This document shows positions 53,466 through 61,992 of a DNA stretch of 64,000 nucleotides, piece by piece. The stretch is from an uncultured bacterium (GTDB lineage: Bacteria > Bacillota > Clostridia > Oscillospirales > Ruminococcaceae), in contig CAKXHL010000010.1 in NCBI GenBank assembly GCA_934875375.1, forward strand, positions 17,490 to 81,489. Direction: 5' to 3'. Each line of letters starts with the position of its first letter. Position 1 is the first letter of the stretch. The position numbers and the translations under genes were made by a program. The notes under the pieces are model-generated. The model searched no databases. It worked only from the letters and a program-made list of their open reading frames with translations, and had not been told where the DNA came from.

Positions 53466-54470
53466 ATGACGGTTCGGGAGCAGACCCAGCAGCAGGAGGC
53501 GCAGTATCTTTCTGCCAGAGCGGTATTGTCCCAGCGCACCAAAGGCAGAGAACGGCCGGAAGAGGAGGACCCGATCCGTACCCCCTTCCAACGGGATCGC
53601 GACCGCATTATCCACTGTAAATCCTTTCGCCGGCTAATGCATAAAACGCAGGTTTTTTTAAGCCCGGAGGGAGACCATTACCGTACCCGGCTGACCCATA
53701 CGCTGGAGGTAGCGCAGATTGCGCGCACGATTGCCCGGGCTCTGCGGCTTAACGAAGACCTGACCGAGGCCATTGCATTGGGGCATGATTTGGGTCATAC
53801 CCCTTTCGGACATGCGGGTGAACGAGCGTTAAATGAGATTTGTCCTGGAGGATACAAGCATTATCTGCAAAGCGTGCGGGTGGTGGAAAGGCTGGAAAAT
53901 GGCGGCCGGGGACTGAATCTTTGCTGGGAGGTGCGGGACGGCATCCGCTGCCACACTTCCGGGCAGGAAGCGGCGACATTGGAGGGGCGGCTGGTTCGCT
54001 TTTCGGATAAGATTGCCTATATGAATCACGATGTGGATGACGCTGTTCGGGCCGGAGTATTGAATGAGGAGGATCTCCCATGGGAGGTCAAATGGTCGCT
54101 GGGGCGCAAAAAAAACCAGCGTATCGCGGCGTTGGTCAGTTCTGTCATTGAGAACAGTAAAGAGACCATCGCCATGGATTCCGGAACCCAGCGGGCTTTT
54201 TTGCAGCTGCAGCAGTTTTTGTTCGAAGCGGTTTATACCAATCCGGTGGCGAAAAGTGAGGAAACCAAGGCGGAAAACGTGGTAAAAAGCCTGTATGCAT
54301 ATTTTATTGACCACGGGGAAAAACTCCCAACAGAGTATCGGAGTGTATGGGAGCGGGAAGGAATCCACACGGCGGTGTGCGATTATATTTCCGGTATGAG
54401 CGACCGGTTTGCCATTCATCTTTACACTGAGTTGTTTGTTCCCAAAAGCTGGCAGGGAATCAGTGAATAA
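53466..54470 (+). CDS. dgt: dGTP triphosphohydrolase (HD domain)
   Basis: The 334-residue HD-domain protein has HCKSFRRLMHKTQVF, the HD ligands in RTRLTHTLEVAQ and ALGHDLGHTPFGH, and DKIAYMNHDVDDA. It hydrolyses dGTP or other dNTPs to the nucleoside and triphosphate. It lies just upstream of dnaG and rpoD, an order conserved in Clostridia that links dNTP control and replication priming. The ATG at 53466 follows AAGGAGGGGG. The 53225-53465 stretch before it holds no gene I can support. Confidence 0.92.
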   Translation: MTVREQTQQQEAQYLSARAVLSQRTKGRERPEEEDPIRTPFQRDRDRIIHCKSFRRLMHKTQVFLSPEGDHYRTRLTHTLEVAQIARTIARALRLNEDLTEAIALGHDLGHTPFGHAGERALNEICPGGYKHYLQSVRVVERLENGGRGLNLCWEVRDGIRCHTSGQEAATLEGRLVRFSDKIAYMNHDVDDAVRAGVLNEEDLPWEVKWSLGRKKNQRIAALVSSVIENSKETIAMDSGTQRAFLQLQQFLFEAVYTNPVAKSEETKAENVVKSLYAYFIDHGEKLPTEYRSVWEREGIHTAVCDYISGMSDRFAIHLYTELFVPKSWQGISE

Positions 54471-54522
54471 AAAGGAATCGTCCGGCGAAAAAAACGCATC
54501 GTGGGAAAGGGGGAATGAACGG

Positions 54523-56277
54523 ATGTTGAGCGAACAATTTATCGGGGAACTCAAAGAGCGCAACGATATTGAAGAAGTGGTTAGCTCCTATGTCAACGTG
54601 AAGCGGCGTGGGCGAAACCTGGTGGGCCTGTGTCCGTTCCATTCCGAAAAGACCCCGTCTTTCACTGTTTACCCCGACAGTCAGTCTTTTTACTGCTTTG
54701 GCTGCGGCACCGGCGGAGATGTTGTCACCTTTGTACGGCGGATGGAAAATCTGGATTATATTGAGGCGGTCAAATTTTTGGCGCAGCGGGCGGGTCTTGC
54801 CATGCCGGAGGACGGATATGATGACAGCTACGCGAAGTTAAAAACCAGAATTCTGGAAATCAATCGGGAGACCGCCCGTTTTTACCATCAATGCCTGATT
54901 TCTCCGGCGGGGAAAAAAGGGCTGGATTATCTGAGAGGACGGGGGCTTTCTGATAGGACCATCCGGCATTTTGGATTGGGATTTGCGCCGGAAAGCTGGG
55001 ACGCGGCCATCAAGCATCTGTTGGGAAAGGGATTTCGGATGGATGAACTGACTGCCGCGGCCATCGCCGTAAAAAGCGCCCGCGGCAGCTATTACGACCA
55101 ATTCCGGGGCAGGGTGATTTTTCCGATTATCGACATCCGGGGCAATGTCATCGCTTTCGGCGGCCGGGTGATGGAAGGAAAGGGCCCCAAATATCTTAAT
55201 TCGCCGGATACGCCGGTGTTTAAAAAAAGCCGAAACCTGTTTGCGCTCAATTTTGCCAAAGGCACCAAGGAACCGGCGCTGATCCTGGCAGAAGGCTATA
55301 TGGATGTGGTGGCGTTGCATCAGGCGGGATTTGCCAATGCAGTGGCAACGTTGGGAACCTCGCTGACTGCAGAGCAGGCGAGGATGATTTCCCAGTATGC
55401 GGACGAGGTGGTTATTGCCTACGACGCCGACGGCGCCGGGCAGAAGGCCACGAACCGCGCCATCAATATGTTTGGCGAAATCGGGCTGAAGGTGCGGGTT
55501 CTGAAGGTGAAAGACGCCAAGGATCCGGATGAATTCATCAAAAAATTCGGCGCTACCCGGTTCCGGCTGCTGCTGGAAGGAGCGGGGAGCGCCATGGAGT
55601 TCGAAATTGGCAAGCTGCGGCAAAAGTACGATTTGGATTCGCCGGACGGAAAGGTGGGCTTTTTAAAGGAATTTGCCCAGTTTATGGCGGGCATCCGCAA
55701 TCCGATTGAGCGGGACGTTTATGTGGCAAAAGTTGCTGCGGAGCTGGGGGTTTCCAAAGACCCACTGATGGTACAGATTGATTATACCATTCGCCAGCAG
55801 GCGAAAAATGCCGAGAAAAAACAGGCGCGGGATTTGACGGTATTTGCAGCAGGTCCCCAGGATAGGCGGGATCCGCAGCGGGCTGCCCATTTAAAGGAGG
55901 CGTTGGCGGAGGAACGGTTGATTGGCGTTTTACTAAAAAACCCTGACTATTGCCGCCTGATTTTGGAGAAAATAACGCCGGAGGATTTTTTGACCGACTT
56001 CAACCGGGAAATTTTCCGTGTAATTTGCGAGCGGCTGGCTCAAAACCGGTCGGTGGAGCTCATTGCGCTGTCGGAACAACTGAGCGAAGAACAGATGGGG
56101 AAAGTTGCTGGGATTTTAGCAGATCCGGCATCATCACGGGCAACGCCCAAAGAGGCGCAGGATTATCTGGAAACCATCCTGGAAGGAAAAAGGAAAAAAA
56201 CACCGGAGCAGCTTCGGCAGATGGACCGCGGACAGTTGGAACAATATGTGGCGGATCTGGCGGCGAAGAAGAAATAG
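54523..56277 (+). CDS. dnaG: DNA primase DnaG
   Basis: The 584-residue protein has the N-terminal CHC2 zinc finger (LCPFHSEKTPSFTV and FYCFGCGTGGD), the TOPRIM core with ILAEGYMDVVALHQAG near residue 255 and VIAYDADGAGQKA, and a C-terminal helicase-binding region. It lays down RNA primers for the replicative helicase encoded at 22.9 kb. The ATG at 54523 follows AAAGGGGG. It lies 52 bases after dgt and 165 bases before rpoD (macromolecular synthesis operon). Confidence 0.97.
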   Translation: MLSEQFIGELKERNDIEEVVSSYVNVKRRGRNLVGLCPFHSEKTPSFTVYPDSQSFYCFGCGTGGDVVTFVRRMENLDYIEAVKFLAQRAGLAMPEDGYDDSYAKLKTRILEINRETARFYHQCLISPAGKKGLDYLRGRGLSDRTIRHFGLGFAPESWDAAIKHLLGKGFRMDELTAAAIAVKSARGSYYDQFRGRVIFPIIDIRGNVIAFGGRVMEGKGPKYLNSPDTPVFKKSRNLFALNFAKGTKEPALILAEGYMDVVALHQAGFANAVATLGTSLTAEQARMISQYADEVVIAYDADGAGQKATNRAINMFGEIGLKVRVLKVKDAKDPDEFIKKFGATRFRLLLEGAGSAMEFEIGKLRQKYDLDSPDGKVGFLKEFAQFMAGIRNPIERDVYVAKVAAELGVSKDPLMVQIDYTIRQQAKNAEKKQARDLTVFAAGPQDRRDPQRAAHLKEALAEERLIGVLLKNPDYCRLILEKITPEDFLTDFNREIFRVICERLAQNRSVELIALSEQLSEEQMGKVAGILADPASSRATPKEAQDYLETILEGKRKKTPEQLRQMDRGQLEQYVADLAAKKK

Positions 56278-56442
56278 CGAGTACTTTGTGTAAAACGCTT
56301 TGCGCTGGCGTGCTGAAAGGATAAAAGAATACTTCCGGGCCTTTGGCAGGCAGAGGTTACCGGTTTGGGATATGCCGTTCGCCGGCTTCGCGGGGCGGAC
56401 AGGCGAGAAATTTTTTCGCGAGGAGAAATGGGAGAGCAATCT

Positions 56443-57534
56443 ATGGCAGCACAGGACAAAAAATCGGTCATCAAAGATCTGATCGAATTGGGCAAATCCA
56501 AAGGGAAATTGACCACCAAGGAGATTACGGATGCACTGGAAGAACTGGATTTCGACGTGGAAAAGGTGGATAAGCTTTACGACACGTTGGAAGGGCTGAA
56601 TATTGAAATCATTGAGGACTTGGAGCCGGACATTGATTTGGATCTGAGCACCATTCCGGTGTCTGTCGCTTCGGAGGAGGAAGAAGCACCTCCCGCCGAT
56701 GGGGTGAATATCGACGACCCGGTTAAGGTATATCTCAAAGAGATCGGCAGGGTGCCGCTTTTGAGCTCGGAAGAGGAGGTCGAACTGGCACAGCGGATGG
56801 CACAGGGGGATGATTACGCGAAAAAACGCCTGTCAGAGGCGAATTTGCGGCTGGTCGTCAGTATTGCCAAACGCTATGTGGGACGGGGAATGCAGTTTTT
56901 GGATCTGATTCAGGAGGGAAACCTGGGCTTGATCAAAGCTGTGGAGAAGTTCGACCATACCAAGGGCTTTAAATTTTCCACTTATGCCACCTGGTGGATC
57001 CGCCAGGCGATTACCCGCGCCATCGCGGATCAGGCAAGGACCATCCGCATTCCGGTGCATATGGTAGAGACCATCAACAAAGTCAAGAAAGTTTCCAACC
57101 AGCTGCTGCATAAAAACGGCCATGAGCCGACGGCGGAGGAGATCGCCAAGGAACTGGATATGCCGGTAGACAAGGTGCGCGAAATTATGCGGGTTGCCCA
57201 GGAGCCGGTGAGCCTGGAAACGCCTATTGGTGAGGAAGAAGACAGCCATCTGGGAGACTTTATCCCCGACGATGACGCGCCGGCTCCGGCAGAGGCAGCT
57301 TCTCACACGCTTTTGAAAGAACAACTCAGCGATGTGTTGCAAACATTGACGCCCAGAGAAGAAAAGGTACTGCGGCTGCGTTTTGGTTTGGAAGATGGAA
57401 GAAGCCGAACTTTGGAAGAAGTGGGCAAGGAATTTAACGTGACCCGGGAGCGGATCCGCCAGATTGAGGCCAAAGCGCTGAGAAAGCTGCGTCATCCCAG
57501 CAGAAGCAAGAAACTCAAGGACTTTTTGGATTGA
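56443..57534 (+). CDS. rpoD: Housekeeping RNA polymerase sigma factor RpoD (sigma A)
   Basis: The 363-residue protein has region 1.1, region 1.2 (DPVKVYLKEIGRVPLL), 2.1-2.4 (LRLVVSIAKRYVGRGMQFLDLIQEG in part, FSTYATWWIRQAITRA), region 3 and 4.2 (SRTLEEVGKEFNVTRERIRQIEAKAL in part). It directs transcription from the TTGACA/TATAAT promoters seen across the window. The ATG at 56443 is chosen with GGGAGAG 6 bases before it; the ATG at 56428 has its AGGAG only 2 bases away. Confidence 0.97.
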   Translation: MAAQDKKSVIKDLIELGKSKGKLTTKEITDALEELDFDVEKVDKLYDTLEGLNIEIIEDLEPDIDLDLSTIPVSVASEEEEAPPADGVNIDDPVKVYLKEIGRVPLLSSEEEVELAQRMAQGDDYAKKRLSEANLRLVVSIAKRYVGRGMQFLDLIQEGNLGLIKAVEKFDHTKGFKFSTYATWWIRQAITRAIADQARTIRIPVHMVETINKVKKVSNQLLHKNGHEPTAEEIAKELDMPVDKVREIMRVAQEPVSLETPIGEEEDSHLGDFIPDDDAPAPAEAASHTLLKEQLSDVLQTLTPREEKVLRLRFGLEDGRSRTLEEVGKEFNVTRERIRQIEAKALRKLRHPSRSKKLKDFLD

Positions 57535-57567
57535 CAGGCTGCTGTTGTTTTTCTCAAAGGAGCGTGA

Positions 57568-57996
57568 ATGGAATTGCAGATGACATTGGAGGCGGACTAC
57601 GCAGTTCGCATTGTTTACGAATTGGCATCCAGCGGCGGGCGGATTGATGCAAGCGCTTTGGCGGAAGCCTCGGGTGTGACAGTGCGCTTTTCGCTGAAAA
57701 TTCTGCGGAAACTGGTAGCTGCGGGGCTGATTCTTTCCTATAAAGGCGCGGCTGGCGGGTATGAATTGGCAAAAAAGCCCCGGGAAATTTCGTTGTGCGA
57801 TATCGTGGAGGCGATCGAAGGCCCGATACATATTGCCCGCTGTGTCAAAGGAACTTACCAATGCACAAGGGAGAAAGAGGGGACGTGTACGTTCCAATGC
57901 GTATTTGAAAAGCTGTCACAGGATTTACGGCAGCAGCTGAGCAGTTATACAATGGATCAGTTTATTTCGGAAAAGGAAAAAGGTGCGAAAAAATGA
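57568..57996 (+). CDS. Rrf2/IscR family transcriptional regulator
   Basis: The 142-residue protein has an Rrf2 winged helix (MTLEADYAVRIVYELAS, LAEASGVTVRFSLKILRKL, GAAGGYELAK) and a Cys loop with C-x6-C-x8-C spacing (RCVKGTYQCTREKEGTC), the ligand set of a 2Fe-2S cluster in IscR-like proteins. It probably senses Fe-S supply, oxygen or another redox cue. The ATG at 57568 follows AAAGGAG. It overlaps the dehydrogenase gene by 4 bases, so the two are coupled. It is far from the nifS-nifU operon, so a link to it is only inference. Confidence 0.88.
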   Translation: MELQMTLEADYAVRIVYELASSGGRIDASALAEASGVTVRFSLKILRKLVAAGLILSYKGAAGGYELAKKPREISLCDIVEAIEGPIHIARCVKGTYQCTREKEGTCTFQCVFEKLSQDLRQQLSSYTMDQFISEKEKGAKK

Positions 57997-58949
57997 AGAT
58001 TGTAATTTTGGACGGTTTTGCCGCAAATCCTGGCGATTTGAGCTGGGAGGGACTTGAGCGGTTCGGCGAAGTGATTTGCTATCCCAGGACAGCGCCGGAA
58101 AAATTGTTGGAGCGCGCGGCTGACGCCGACGTGCTTTTGACCAATAAGACCGTGCTGGACCGTCAGACCATGGAAAACCTGCCGCAGCTGAAAATGATCG
58201 GCGTTCTGGCAACCGGCTATAATATTGTGGATACTGCCGCAGCTAAGGAGCGGGGAATTGTGGTGTGCAACGTTCCGGCATACAGTACCGATTCGGTGGC
58301 GCAGCTGATTTTTGCGTTTTTGCTGCAGCATGCAAACCATGTGCTTGAACACACAAAAAGCGTGCAGAAGGGCGACTGGGCCCAAAGCCTTGATTTTTCC
58401 TATATGGTGGCCCCTCAGACAGAGCTGGCCGGTAAGACCATCGGCTTTGTGGGCTTTGGCAATGTGGCGCAGAAAACGGCGGACATTGCCGCGGCGTTCG
58501 GCATGCGGGTGATTGCCAACTCCCGCACGATGAAAGGACAGGAAAACCGAAAAAATTTTAGCTGGGTCGGCCTTGATGAGCTGTGCGCCCAAGCGGACTA
58601 CATCAGCGTAAACTGTCCGCTGACCCCCCAGACGCAGGGGATGATTAACCGGGATTTTCTTTCAAAAATGAAGCCGTCCGCCATGCTGATCAATACCTCC
58701 CGCGGACCGGTGGTTGCTGAACAGGATTTGGCTGACGCACTGAATCATGGTGTGATTGCCGCGGCGGCGGTGGATGTGCTTTCGACCGAGCCGCCCAAGG
58801 CGGATAATCCTTTGCTTTCGGCACGGAATATCTACTTTACGCCACATATCGGTTGGGCAACCAAAGAGGCGCGGATCCGGCTTTTGCGGATTACCGAAGA
58901 AAATGTAGAAGCTTTTGCCAAGGGTTGTCCGCAGAACGTAGTCAACTAA
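57993..58949 (+). CDS. D-2-hydroxyacid dehydrogenase (glycerate dehydrogenase-like)
   Basis: The 318-residue protein is a D-isomer-specific 2-hydroxyacid dehydrogenase: NAD-binding GFVGFGNVAQK near residue 152, ISVNCPLTPQTQGMINRDFL (NCPLTP), the catalytic Arg in INTSRGPVV, Glu in DVLSTEPPKADNPLL, and the catalytic His in TPHIGWAT. It best fits glycerate/hydroxypyruvate reductases; the substrate is not proven. It overlaps the Rrf2 gene by ATGA, so it is likely under its control. Confidence 0.9.
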   Translation: MKIVILDGFAANPGDLSWEGLERFGEVICYPRTAPEKLLERAADADVLLTNKTVLDRQTMENLPQLKMIGVLATGYNIVDTAAAKERGIVVCNVPAYSTDSVAQLIFAFLLQHANHVLEHTKSVQKGDWAQSLDFSYMVAPQTELAGKTIGFVGFGNVAQKTADIAAAFGMRVIANSRTMKGQENRKNFSWVGLDELCAQADYISVNCPLTPQTQGMINRDFLSKMKPSAMLINTSRGPVVAEQDLADALNHGVIAAAAVDVLSTEPPKADNPLLSARNIYFTPHIGWATKEARIRLLRITEENVEAFAKGCPQNVVN

Positions 58950-58954
58950 TCAGA

Positions 58955-59000
58955 CAAAAAGATGGGAGAAAAGCATTTCGTTTTTCTCCCATCTTTTTCT
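58955..59000 (+). terminator. Rho-independent terminator after the dehydrogenase gene
   Basis: A stem of at least 16 bp (AAAAAGATGGGAGAAAA arm with TTTTCTCCCATCTTTTT). Confidence 0.88.
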
Positions 59001-59455
59001 TTGGCGATAAGATGTCAGGATTAGAAAATTGGCATGCAACAAGCACAAAGAGCCATTGCCTGTGCCGGTATTTTTGGAGATCAGAAGATCGCTGCCGAAA
59101 AATAACGGTTTGTTCGCACGATTCAAAGAGAAGCATCGCCAATGGAAAAGAGACTTTTTTCTGCCTTCGCCGAGCGCAGAAAAAATTGTTTTACGCAAAA
59201 TAAAGATGCTTTTTACCTTTGAAACCGATTTTAGGGATAGAAAATCTTACTTCATCAATTTGACGAAGTAAGATTCGCTTCAAGTCACACAGGCCGATAA
59301 ACGATAATTTGAATATCAATAAATTATGACCTCTTAACAGAGGTTACAGTGTTTTAATAAAATCCTCCAAAAGCCTGGCTTAACAGTGATAAGGAACTAA
59401 TTCAAACTTATAACTGTTAGCCGACAGATTCTGGTGTGCAAGGTAAGCATCGCGC
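59001..59455. other. AT-rich gene-free stretch with an inverted repeat
   Basis: I find no convincing gene or tRNA. A hairpin ATCTTACTTC / GAAGTAAGAT (about 59243-59274) is visible, with no T-run. The drop in GC compared with the core and the nearby truncated regulator suggest a scar of past insertion. Confidence 0.4.
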
Positions 59456-59497
59456 AGTAAACTCCCTCATGTTTTTTTGAAACATGAGGGAGTTTAC
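59456..59497. terminator. Symmetric hairpin at the end of the truncated regulator gene
   Basis: AAACTCCCTCATGTTT (59458-59473) pairs with AAACATGAGGGAGTTT (59480-59495). It abuts the minus-strand stop codon at 59497. Confidence 0.7.
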
Positions 59498-60114
59498 TAT
59501 TTCATCGCTTCCGGCAGGATTTCCACAAAAGTCTTATAGAAATCATATATCTTTCCATTTTCCTGTGCACAAAGCAGAAAACGACTGATGATTGCGCCGG
59601 TACGGTGCGATTTTTGAATGTGTGCCAAGTGTTTGGCTAAGTCATTTGGGAAACCGGCAGTCACTTCTTCGCTCATTAAAAAAGTCACGTATCGAGACGA
59701 TTGCTTTTGCCAAAGAACACTGGATTCCGGAAACGCTGAACGCATATCGGCAGGAACGGTAAGTCCGCGTCGTTCCTGCGGCAGTGTTTGCGAGTGCTGC
59801 ACTCGTGAATAAAGGTAGGGGCTTTCAATATATTGACGCAGCTTGTCTCGTTCAATCAAATCAAAAGACACGATGCATTCTGTGTCAATATCTGACTTCT
59901 GATAAGGGTGCTCTCTCAAATCAGTCAATGTTTTCACAGCTTGTATATGGCAGCGCAGCTTCTCCATTCGGCGAGCAAGCAGTTCTTGCTGTCGTTCCAG
60001 TTCTGAGAGCTTTTCAGCAAATAGTTTTCCATGCTGTTCGGGCGATGCGTTATCCATTCCGCGAATTTCCGTCAACCGTAAACCAAGATTTTTATAAAAA
60101 ATAAACTGTGCTTT
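59497..60114 (-). pseudogene. MerR-type regulator lacking its DNA-binding domain
   Basis: The frame AQFIFYKNLGLRLTEIRGMD then a coiled coil (LSELERQQELLARRMEKLRCHI in part) and an effector-binding half (residues about 75-200, SYVTFLM-like RYVTFLMSEEVTAG) fits the second half of a MerR regulator. The usual N-terminal winged helix (about 60-70 residues) is missing: the frame is closed by a stop at 60115-60117 and the upstream DNA is of another kind. A TTG at 60075 could start a 192-residue C-terminal protein. The head is presumably at the far end of the inserted element. Confidence 0.6.
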
Positions 60115-60115
60115 T

Positions 60116-60774
60116 TAGAAAAGCCTGTATTTATGCGGGTTTGCGGCGTTTATTGGCGTTCTATATGGCTTGTATTCACCAAATAAATCAACAGAAAATC
60201 AACAGGGCATAGAAAAAGCCGCCCGGCATAAACGGCGGCAAAGAGAAATTATAAAACTATATGTGGGGTATTCGTCTATTTGCAGTGACAACAGTGACAA
60301 CGCCGAAAAGCCTTGATATTGCTTGCTTTTTCGGCTCTAATGGGCTGTTTTGTGCAGTGACAAAGCAGTGACAAGCTATAAAAAACAGTGACAAGCCGAA
60401 AGCAACCGGGCGCGTTGTCGTTCGGCGGTGTATTGGTGGGGCAAAGATATATAATCATGTTCGCCCGTGGGCGTTTGCCCTGTGCTATGTTGCCGGGGCT
60501 TTATCGGTAACAATGGAAATATACCGACCTCCCAATAAACGCGGGTTTTCCCGCCGTAAATGGCGAAAATGCCAAAAATATAAAAACGCTTTTTTGGTAG
60601 GAAAGTGGAGCAAGAAAAGCAAGCTAATTTGCTTTATAAGCCGTTTGCAAGGCTCTACACGGCGTTTTAATCGTCTCCATTAAGAAACATTTTAGAACGG
60701 CTCTAAAAGGCTTGTAGAGCAAGCAACAGAAAAGCCCCCGCGCATATTGCAACGGGGGCAAGCTGTACCGCTTT
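60116..60774. repeat. Element-end region with iterated CAGTGACAA repeats and hairpins
   Basis: Five copies of CAGTGACAA, all in one orientation, lie at 60283, 60292, 60355, 60366 and 60386. Around them are hairpins GCCGCC/GGCGGC (60218-60239), GCCC/GGGC (60463-60472) and GCGGG/CCCGC (60541-60554). No gene is supported. Such a set of repeats and stems beside the edge of an element is what a transfer origin, recombinase-binding site or replication initiator site looks like, but no protein here proves it. Confidence 0.5.
60730..60763 (-). terminator. Rho-independent terminator on the minus strand
   Basis: On the minus strand GCCCCCG and CGGGGGC form a stem followed by TTTT. It ends the minus-strand run of element genes that starts at 61924. 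Confidence 0.7.
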
Positions 60775-60846
60775 TCATTTGTTCAACTTGATTAACTCAA
60801 TGAGAACCACCAATGGGAAAAGGACAATACAAAGAATTGTAAACAT
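60775..60846 (-). CDS. Small hydrophobic peptide (23 residues)
   Basis: ATG at 60846 opens MFTILCIVLFPLVVLIELIK then LNK and a stop. GGGAGGGAGG lies just upstream (about 60853-60862), a very strong ribosome binding site, and the ATG overlaps the TAA of the preceding gene as TAATG. The peptide is one predicted membrane helix. Similar peptides occur as type I toxins or small membrane regulators; which this is cannot be said. Confidence 0.5.
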   Translation of the reverse strand: MFTILCIVLFPLVVLIELIKLNK

Positions 60847-61050
60847 TATTTAACCTCCCTCCCCATTTCTACAATACTACAATACAGGTTTTCCGCGATT
60901 TCTGCAAGGGGCTTTAATGCCGTGGGCATATCCGTTAAAATGCTGCCGTTGTCGCTGTCATATCCGTCTACAATAGTAAGTAAGTACAGCTAAAAGGCTT
61001 TTCAGCTGTAAAGCGGCGTTTTCCATCTCGTTAATGTTCATGATTGTCAT
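60846..61050 (-). pseudogene. Small element gene frameshifted by a 4-bp duplication
   Basis: From ATG 61050 (or 61041) the frame reads MNINEMENAALQLKSLLAVL, then stops early. Removing one copy of a tandem ACTT/AAGT duplication near 60978-60987 restores TIVDGYDSDNGSILTDMP, ALKPLAEIAENLY and a 67-residue protein ending at the TAA overlapping the next ATG. The restored protein looks like a short acidic helical protein of conjugative elements; function unknown. Confidence 0.5.
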
Positions 61051-61072
61051 TGTGCAAATCCTCACTTTCTTT

Positions 61073-61924
61073 TTATGCCTGTTTTGTGTTTTTATAAAGC
61101 GCGTAGCCGCTGCAATATTTCGTGTGCCGTGCGTCGGTGGTCAGAAACCATTTTCCGCAGACGGCGCATTTCCTCGGTGCGTGTCCGACGCATAACCCCT
61201 CAAAAAGATCGGCGCGGAACATAGACCCGAAAGACATATAGTGCATCCGGCGCATGAGCTGCGGCGTGTCTTGAGCGGAGCGGACGGCAGATACATATTG
61301 AATTGTTGTGTTGGAAAATGCCTGCCATGACTTGTCATCCAGCGACAGCTTCGGCTGTCCGGAGAATATCCTGTCAAACACCTGCGCATAGCCGTCCGGA
61401 GTCCGCTTCCCCTTATGCAGCTCTTCTGCAAACGCCGTCATACCGCTTTTGTAGTTGCGAATGGTGGCGGGGAGCTCCTCCGCAAGGGTGATGATCTTCG
61501 TTATGCCAAAGCCCTGCCTGAACTGATCGTTGAAGGTGGCCAGCAGCCCAACCACGGCGGCAGCCTGCACATAGGCAAGGGTATTCTGAATCCCTTCCTC
61601 CGAGAAGATATGCTCCACACGCCCGTTGTAATAAGCAGCGTCGGCACGGGAAAACGGCGGTGTATCCTTCGCAAGCTGTATCATATGTAGAACACTGCCC
61701 TTGGCAGGACGAAGCAACTCGGCTGTCAGATTGTTCTCTTTGATTGCCGCGACGATCTTCTGCAAGGGGATACTTGCCTGTGCCAGCTTTTTCCTCAGCG
61801 TATCCGGGATGTTCAGAGCTTCACAGCCAATGGTGCCGCCGGGTACGGTTTTGCCCTCGTAGGTCACGCTGTCCTGCCAGTAGTCCAGCGTCAGCAGATT
61901 GTGGTCAATGATTGGTGTAGCCAT
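61073..61924 (-). CDS. Mobile-element protein with a C-terminal Cys motif
   Basis: The 283-residue protein begins MATPIIDHNLLTLDYWQDSV and ends with a zinc-type motif CAVCGKWFLTTDARHTKYCSG. No catalytic motif or membrane segment is seen. The C-terminal motif resembles that of DUF6076-type proteins of Clostridia mobile elements, a tentative assignment. The ATG at 61924 follows AGGAGG (61931-61936). It is the first gene of the minus-strand run that includes the two small genes at 61050 and 60846. Confidence 0.7.
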   Translation of the reverse strand: MATPIIDHNLLTLDYWQDSVTYEGKTVPGGTIGCEALNIPDTLRKKLAQASIPLQKIVAAIKENNLTAELLRPAKGSVLHMIQLAKDTPPFSRADAAYYNGRVEHIFSEEGIQNTLAYVQAAAVVGLLATFNDQFRQGFGITKIITLAEELPATIRNYKSGMTAFAEELHKGKRTPDGYAQVFDRIFSGQPKLSLDDKSWQAFSNTTIQYVSAVRSAQDTPQLMRRMHYMSFGSMFRADLFEGLCVGHAPRKCAVCGKWFLTTDARHTKYCSGYALYKNTKQA

Positions 61925-61992
61925 GCGCTTCCTCCTGTCATGTCTTTGCCTTCAGATTCTTACTGGTGACTCCTAAAACGGAAGTTCAAGCG

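Noticed and set aside
59029..59271. 80-residue plus-strand frame after the dehydrogenase terminator
   Set aside because: It begins without a ribosome binding site, is basic and uncharacteristic, and ends inside an inverted repeat.
60276..60458. Minus-strand 60-residue frame with repeated CHC residues
   Set aside because: The cysteines and histidines come from the CAGTGACAA repeats read in one frame; there is no ribosome binding site.
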